Shown here: in pieces, positions 58,570 through 64,000 of the stretch
Layout: every line of letters begins with the position of its first letter
Position numbering within the stretch: position 1 is the first letter of the stretch
Source of the DNA: Ceraceosorus guamensis
Taxonomy: Eukaryota > Basidiomycota > Exobasidiomycetes > Ceraceosorales > Ceraceosoraceae
Length of the DNA stretch: 64,000 nucleotides
Direction of reading: 5' to 3'
NCBI RefSeq assembly: GCF_003144195.1
Contig: NW_020290038.1
Span: forward strand, 124,001-188,000
The notes under the pieces: model-generated
Seen by the model: only the letters and a program-made list of their open reading frames with translations
Told to the model about the DNA's origin: nothing
The model's database searches: none
Program-made: the position numbers and the translations under genes

Positions 58570-59682
58570 ATGTCGCTTCGCATTCGTGCCTCGCTTGGTG
58601 TGGCATGTGCTGCCTTGGTGTCGGCAGCAACCCTTGTACTTGGCCAGCCTATACACGTGTACCCTGCAGAGGGTTTAGCCGACGGGATCACAGACCACGA
58701 ACTCAAAAACATTGCCCAAGCAGCCGAATTTCACAAAGACTGGCACTGGAAGTCGATTGGGCAGGAGACGAATCATTTGGCAAAGGCGACAAAGTTCGAG
58801 GTGAGCATGCCGAGCGCTGCTGCGGCGCTCATCGACCAGTCTTCTTTCCCGAGGATTGGCTGACGTTGCGTGCACCAATGAATAGGTCCTGCGTGGCTTT
58901 CAGCTCGAGCACGATCCCGTCGCGCCAACCAGTCGACAGGCATATGTTCGAGGCATATTCAGATCAGACGATGGCGAACCTCTGAATGTCGCTCATCAAG
59001 ACGTCAAAGACGGCAAGCACGGCGACTTGGCATCCCACGCTCACGGAGTTCCCCTGGCTCCTTATCAGCGCTTGTACAAGAATGGCTATCGCTACGAAAG
59101 GAATGCGGCACCCCAACGCAGCGATGGGCCCAATTTCAGTCCGCATCGGCGAACAAGCGTCTTTGTCAAGCCGCCTTTGGGACTTGGCCCACGAGACCAC
59201 GAAGCCGAAAAGCTGACTTGGGCGGCTGTCCAGCGATGGCATCACAATCTCAAAGACTTGAATGCAAACGACGTGCATCACTACGAGGTGAGCGAGCGTA
59301 GGAAGCAGGCGAACGCGCGTCACCCGGCTAAAATGCTGTACCTCTTTCCTACTGTCAGATGCTTCACTTGCTGAAACCGCATCCCGAGACGGGAAAGGCG
59401 TACACTTCGGTTCTCGCATGGGATCATCAGGAGCGTCTGCTCTCCAGCCAATCCAAGCCGGGGACGTATGTGCACGAGGTGCCCCTGCTGCTACCCTCGC
59501 CAGAAAAAGAGGGAGCCGAATCCGTCTTGGGACTACATCCATCGGTAGCAAAGAAGATTACGTCCAGCAAACCTCTCAGCGCTGACGCAAGACCGTACAT
59601 TCCAGTGTCACAATCGAGAGCCTCCAGCTCACGTGGCTCAACAAACGTCGCGGCACACACGCCAGGGGAGACTTTGCATTAG
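58570..59682 (+). CDS. Secreted protein, unrecognised family, paralogue B
   Basis: Three exons, 58570-58800, 58886-59287, 59359-59682; 318 aa. The signal peptide is clear: MSLRIRASLGVACAALVSAA, cleavage likely near VLG/QP. The mature part reads ELKNIAQAAEFHKDWHWKSI, NHLAKATKFE, VLRGFQLEHDP, HGVPLAPYQRLYKNGYRYER, VHHYE/MLHLL, TYVHEVPL and LSADARPYIP, each matching paralogue A. In the 35-residue block at the end of exon 1 about half the residues are identical, so the copies are not recent. Conserved His and aromatic residues (HW, HHY, KNGYxYER) could form a binding or catalytic site, but I know no such family. The gene faces the repeat-protein gene across 218 bases. Confidence 0.84.
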
Positions 59683-59900
59683 CTGCTAGCGGAGGGACTA
59701 CAGTAAGTTGTCGGCCGGATCATACGAGCCCGCGACGTCAATGAAGGCGCGGGACAGTCAGCGCCGGAAATCTATGCGAGGCTCTTGGTCGAGCACGCGA
59801 GAATTGAGCAATGGCATGCCGTCACACAACGCCTGATGAGAAGCACGCTCGACGCCATTGTTCTACACGTGATTCGATTGTTAGCATTGCAAGACTGGAT
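59683..59900. other. Convergent spacer
   Basis: 218 bases between the stop codons of paralogue B and the repeat-protein gene. Nothing seen beyond likely 3' ends. Confidence 0.6.
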
Positions 59901-62900
59901 CTACTCCCGATCGCTTGCAAGTGATTGTTCACGAACGTCGCTGTCGCCACGCACGAGACTCGGTCCTCGAACAAGGGATGAAGGGGCAGTGCTGCTTAGT
60001 TTGGGCTTGCCGAGGATGGATAATAGCAGGCGTGAGGTGCCGTGGACCAGACCGTGGTCGCGAATGGATTCGGCTTCTTTGCGCAGCGAAACGTCTCTGC
60101 CCGAAAAAGCTTCTGGTGATGCGGTAGGCTCGCGCGGCCTCTTGGCAGGTACGATTCCCCAAACTTTGTCGCTGGGCACCTTGCCCCATCGCAATAGTCT
60201 ACGTTGACGCGACAAGGTCCTGGCGCTGCCTTGTCCGAATCCCCTGAGTCCATTGTGATAGTTCATGCGCGGCTCGGGCAATAGCGAGTCGACTTCATCC
60301 GTCGACTGTCCCTCGCGAGCTAAGCGCTGCTTTTGTCGCCACAATGTTCGACGCGACCCCTCTCCGACCGCTTTTCTGGCGGGACCTCGACGTTTCATAC
60401 CCGGCCAAATCTTTTCAACCAAGTCAAATCGTTGAGCATTTTTCAACGTCTCGCGGTGCCCGTACTGCACTTTGGGTTGTCCTGTTCCGATTGGCACGTC
60501 GGCAAATTTCCCCTTGAGAAGCGCCTGTGCTTCCTCTTTCGCTTTCAGCAGCTCTTCCTCACCAGATCTCTTTTGGAGGGCAGGCTCCTCGGCGACGTTT
60601 GACGAGGCAGTCTCGGCTGCTGATGATCTGGCAGAAGAGGGCGCAGCCCAGGGCTTCGGAAAGGTGGTGTCGTACTGCAAAACAGGTCCCGGCTTCCGCG
60701 GCGTTCTCCGATGTTGCGGCTCTCTCGGGCTTGGCGCGGTGTAAGTAGACTGCTCCACGGACGTGGTGGGTGGATCCTGCGGCGGCCGAGGTGCACTTAT
60801 GTCACCCAAAGGCTGATCTCGACTGGCTCTCCATTTCCTGGCCTGGCCAACGAGCGCCTTTAAACGTTCCGATCCTTCGTAAAGACCCTTTTCGCGAAGT
60901 CTGGACCCCTCTCTGAGTAGCAGTTCGTGTCTGTAGGCTCCCGAATTCGACGTGCCTTTAAATGCTGGCACGAAATTTTCGACCTCCTTTTGCCTCTCTG
61001 GATACTTCCAAGGGACTAGAAGATGGATGGCGTCGTTGTTGAACCCGCCTATTCTCAGCGCTGTTCGCTGCCGGGTCAGTGTGCTATGATTGCCCTTGCC
61101 CCAGGGAAGAGGCGCCTTCCCCGAGTGCTGCCTTCTGCTCGGTAGCTTGTCGATCGACTCGGCTTCGCCCTCCTCTACGCGCGCCCTTTGACGCTGCCGC
61201 CAGAGGGTGATTGGCGCACCAATTCCGTCGGGCAGCTTTGGTCTGCCGCGTTTGGCTCGAGACATTTCCTGATCCGCGGGCAAGGCGCCCTCTTGACGCT
61301 GTCGCCAGAGGGTTGACTGGGAGCCAACGCCCAGCACGTTCTTCTTCCGACCGGCGTTGAATTTCGGCGCCAGCGCACTCGCTTCACGCTCCGAGCTAGA
61401 CTTGCGCAACCAGCTTTCGCCACTCTCGACTTGTGGCGGTGCTGCCACACGAGAGGTTCGAGGAGCGGCCGCTATCGAGCTGCGAGGCGCACCAGAATCC
61501 ACCGCGGAGCTGTACGCCAGAGAGGGTCTACCAGTCTTGGCGGCCTTCGCACCCACACTCAGCAGATCGCCTTCCGCAAGCCCTTGCTCTCGAATTCGTT
61601 GCGCTTTTCTCACCGTGCTGCCGTAAGCTTTCAACGTAGCGGCTGCGTAAGGTGAAGATGCGTCTTTCATATGTGCACCAAGCCTGCCCATACTGCGATT
61701 TCCCGGAACTTTTTTCCAGACATCATCTTCACTGTAGTTTGCCAGCCGCAAGGCCTTGCGATCCCTGTACCGCCGATCGGCGGCTGCGCGCAGCAGCCGA
61801 TGCCTTTGCAGTCGTTCGTCGGTCATTTGGGATTCGGACAAGCGCGACCTGCCGTCCGGCAACACCTCGGCAACGTGACAAGCCGCGTCTAGCCCTGCGA
61901 GCCGTTTGCGCTGGCGAGAGATCGTCTTTCGACAGCCTTGGCCTAGCGCCATGGGCTTTGGGCCGTGCTTTTTAGTCCGGGAGCGCCATGCATCGTACGC
62001 GGCAGCCGCTTTTTCGAATGCTTCAGGTTCTGGTGGTGCACGTTTCTGCAGCCGACGAGCTTGGGACTCGTTGGGATCTACGTAGGTGACTTGAGAGCGG
62101 GGCCTTTTCGCCTTGCTCTGGGGGCTCGACGCACTAGACTGCGCTTGCCTCGACACGGGCGGCGAGCTTCCTTCGATTTGTGCGATGCCAAAGCCCGGTC
62201 TCGCGTACGAGGGTGCTGCATGGTCAACCTTGCTTGCAGCGAGAGCCGTGCGGTCGTCCCTGCCCTTTGAGCGGGATTTCTTCACTTGCCAGCGCGCTGA
62301 CAGCGGTCGAAGAGCGTCAGCAGACTTGATCACCCGTTTCACGTCGCGCAGGGCGGGTGGCAGGTGATCGCCGGCGTCAGACGACGCGTCGTCTTGATCA
62401 GGATCGACCCATGGCCTCTTTCGAGCTTGACGTCTTGGACGATTTGTGGCCAGCGCTGCTGGCCCCGAGACGGAGCTCATAGACGTGCTCGCATCCACAT
62501 GCTTGCCAATGGCGCGAGCCGTGGCGAGGGCATGCGCTCGTTGAAAGAGGGACCTTTCAGCGTCCGAGCTGGGCTCATTATCCCAGTGCAATTTTTCAAG
62601 CTGGGGCGCAATGGCTGCGAGTCCATGCTCTTTGACTTCCGCCGCCTTTCTGTCTCGCCATTCGTACCATGAGTTTTGTGCGGATGACAACTTGGCAGGA
62701 CTTGGCCGTTCGGCTTTATATCTCGAGGCTGATCGCGAACCAGGGACGACTTGCCAGACATGCTGTGGGAGGGACCCCGCTTCGCGCAGGATGCTGCGGA
62801 CCTTCCACCTTGCCAGAGTAGTTCTGCGCCTTGCTTTCCAAGACAGGCCGGGTTCAAGGAAATCTTTGTGACCGCGGTGAAACTCTTTGAGCTCATCGGC

Positions 62901-63974
62901 AAGACCGGACTTTTGAGCCTGCTTTACGATTCTCATTTGTCGAAGGAGAGTGCGCTCCCCTCCCTCACCGAAATCTTTAGCGGTGCGCCCGGGATTGTCC
63001 GGGCGGTGACGCCGTGAAGCCTCTTGTACCAGCTCATAGACTGCCTTTGCCTCGTTCAAGGCTTCCTCATTCATTTGCTGACCTCGCTTTGTCAGCTGGG
63101 CAGCGAACGCGGGTTCTCCTTGGAGCGAACCTCTGGAGGAGGCTGCGTCGAGGACTTCGTAGCGAGGAGTCCGGGCTTTGCGAATGGTGTTGACATGCCA
63201 AGCAGGTCTGAACAGAACGTGCGCAGGGTGTGTGTTTTGCTGTAGTGGCGTGTGCGGAGGAGATGCCGCGCGGGACGAAGATGCGTGCGCTGTAGACGCA
63301 CCATCCCGAGACTCTGGCGCCTGATCGCTAACAATGGCGAGTCGTTGACGTTGCCTTTGGCGGGTTTTCGATGAGCCTCGGCCGGTCGGTAGGCGCGGCC
63401 GACCTCTAGCCGGCTCGAGATCGCGCGATAGGTTTGCTGAGCGCGACTTGTATGGGCCATAACCGCGTTCAGCTGGCGCCGATGTGTCGATGCGCTGACC
63501 ATCGACGCGAGTGAGGGAGCGCAATTTTGGGTGCACCTCCAGCGCTCGATCGAGCAGACCTTGCGCGCGGAGTATCTTGTGCTGACTGTAGAGCGTCCGC
63601 CTGTTGCCACTCCCCAAAGGCACTCGATTTGCGTGACCAGCACGATATAGCAACTCGACTTCGTCCGCGCTCAGCTTGGACACTGGTTTCGATTTCAGCT
63701 TCTTGGCCATCGCCTCCTTTCGATTCCTCTCGTGCTGCACTCGAGTGCGATAAGCGGGCGAAGCCTTGGAGGAAGTGGACTCTATGAGCTTTAAAGATTT
63801 TGACACTGCATCCTCGCCTGCTCCTCGGCGGCGCAAGCATCCGAAGCACGTCGACAGTCCATCGTCAATGGTTCGCTCACTGGCGATGTGCGAGTCATGT
63901 CGATCGAGTGACCACTCCGCTGCGGCGGTCGCACACTGCGCAGCAGCAACGTAGAGGAGCAGATGCGCGCGCAT
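59901..63974 (-). CDS. Large basic repeat protein with signal peptide and AT-hook-like motifs
   Basis: Single open frame of 1,357 aa, very rich in Arg, Lys, Ser and Ala. It begins with a signal-like segment (MRAHLLLYVAAAQCATAAAE). At least nine copies of a degenerate motif G-x-G-x3-T-[LI]-x-R-Q-[RK]-x2-L occur along its length: GSGNRRTLYSQHKIL (about 63575-63620), GRGSSKTRQRQRQRL, GEGGERTLLRQMRI, GQGCRKTISRQRKRL, GVGSQSTLWRQRQ, GIGAPITLWRQRQ, GKGNHSTLTRQRTAL, GEGSRRTLWRQKQRL and GQGSARTLSRQRRLL. A second unit, ReqGLxEGxxLL, often follows. RGRPRLP and KRGRPKLP resemble AT-hooks. Open frame over 4 kb with stable codon use argues it is real. I recognise no family; secreted DNA- or RNA-binding effector is one reading, a nuclear protein with a misleading N-terminus another. 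Confidence 0.75.
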   Translation of the reverse strand: MRAHLLLYVAAAQCATAAAEWSLDRHDSHIASERTIDDGLSTCFGCLRRRGAGEDAVSKSLKLIESTSSKASPAYRTRVQHERNRKEAMAKKLKSKPVSKLSADEVELLYRAGHANRVPLGSGNRRTLYSQHKILRAQGLLDRALEVHPKLRSLTRVDGQRIDTSAPAERGYGPYKSRSANLSRDLEPARGRPRLPTGRGSSKTRQRQRQRLAIVSDQAPESRDGASTAHASSSRAASPPHTPLQQNTHPAHVLFRPAWHVNTIRKARTPRYEVLDAASSRGSLQGEPAFAAQLTKRGQQMNEEALNEAKAVYELVQEASRRHRPDNPGRTAKDFGEGGERTLLRQMRIVKQAQKSGLADELKEFHRGHKDFLEPGLSWKARRRTTLARWKVRSILREAGSLPQHVWQVVPGSRSASRYKAERPSPAKLSSAQNSWYEWRDRKAAEVKEHGLAAIAPQLEKLHWDNEPSSDAERSLFQRAHALATARAIGKHVDASTSMSSVSGPAALATNRPRRQARKRPWVDPDQDDASSDAGDHLPPALRDVKRVIKSADALRPLSARWQVKKSRSKGRDDRTALAASKVDHAAPSYARPGFGIAQIEGSSPPVSRQAQSSASSPQSKAKRPRSQVTYVDPNESQARRLQKRAPPEPEAFEKAAAAYDAWRSRTKKHGPKPMALGQGCRKTISRQRKRLAGLDAACHVAEVLPDGRSRLSESQMTDERLQRHRLLRAAADRRYRDRKALRLANYSEDDVWKKVPGNRSMGRLGAHMKDASSPYAAATLKAYGSTVRKAQRIREQGLAEGDLLSVGAKAAKTGRPSLAYSSAVDSGAPRSSIAAAPRTSRVAAPPQVESGESWLRKSSSEREASALAPKFNAGRKKNVLGVGSQSTLWRQRQEGALPADQEMSRAKRGRPKLPDGIGAPITLWRQRQRARVEEGEAESIDKLPSRRQHSGKAPLPWGKGNHSTLTRQRTALRIGGFNNDAIHLLVPWKYPERQKEVENFVPAFKGTSNSGAYRHELLLREGSRLREKGLYEGSERLKALVGQARKWRASRDQPLGDISAPRPPQDPPTTSVEQSTYTAPSPREPQHRRTPRKPGPVLQYDTTFPKPWAAPSSARSSAAETASSNVAEEPALQKRSGEEELLKAKEEAQALLKGKFADVPIGTGQPKVQYGHRETLKNAQRFDLVEKIWPGMKRRGPARKAVGEGSRRTLWRQKQRLAREGQSTDEVDSLLPEPRMNYHNGLRGFGQGSARTLSRQRRLLRWGKVPSDKVWGIVPAKRPREPTASPEAFSGRDVSLRKEAESIRDHGLVHGTSRLLLSILGKPKLSSTAPSSLVRGPSLVRGDSDVREQSLASDRE

Positions 63975-64000
63975 AGCCGACCAGAACCTGTGCCAAGCCC

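Overview
The window is nuclear DNA from a filamentous or dimorphic basidiomycete fungus, most likely a smut relative (Ustilaginomycotina). The evidence is gene content (Atg1, Maf1, Sec7, Ost2, Gpc1, Scn1-like, a basidiomycete-style CRIB protein), many short introns with GTGAGT-type donors, GC-rich coding DNA, small secreted proteins, and short tandem repeats in the spacers. The phylum is well supported; the subphylum is an inference. I saw no transposon, virus-like element, CRISPR array, tRNA or rRNA gene.

I support 18 protein genes; the exon structures were worked out by hand from splice signals, reading frame and family consensus. From the left: a secreted phytase-like protein (-), MAF1 (-), OST2 (+), GPC1 (-, 17 exons), a 1,572-aa CAMK-type kinase (+), a dynactin p24-like subunit (+), a MAPEG protein (-), a small charged secreted protein (+), a TatD/Scn1-like hydrolase (-), ATG1 (-), a GST-like protein (+), a Ser/Thr-rich single-pass membrane protein (-), a CRIB-domain protein (-), SEC7 (-) and a GH128-type secreted glucanase (-). 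This part is ordinary housekeeping: secretion and glycosylation (OST2, SEC7), lipid metabolism (GPC1), Pol III control (MAF1), autophagy (ATG1), and cytoskeleton and polarity (dynactin p24, CRIB).

The right end (about 51.8-64 kb) differs. It is gene-poor and every recognised product looks secreted: the GH128 enzyme, two tandem paralogues of an unrecognised secreted family (56398-57538 and 58570-59682, same three-exon layout, each with a TATA box), and, facing them, a 1,357-aa basic repeat protein with an apparent signal peptide and AT-hook-like motifs (59901-63974). This is the best candidate for an undescribed system, possibly an effector or secreted-protein locus.

Other points of note are a family of 7-base motifs (TCACGAC/TCACGAG/TCACGAA type) scattered through the spacers, an apparent one-base exon (or nested intron) in the Scn1-like gene, very short exons and a GC-AG intron in GPC1, and a 38-C run in an OST2 intron.
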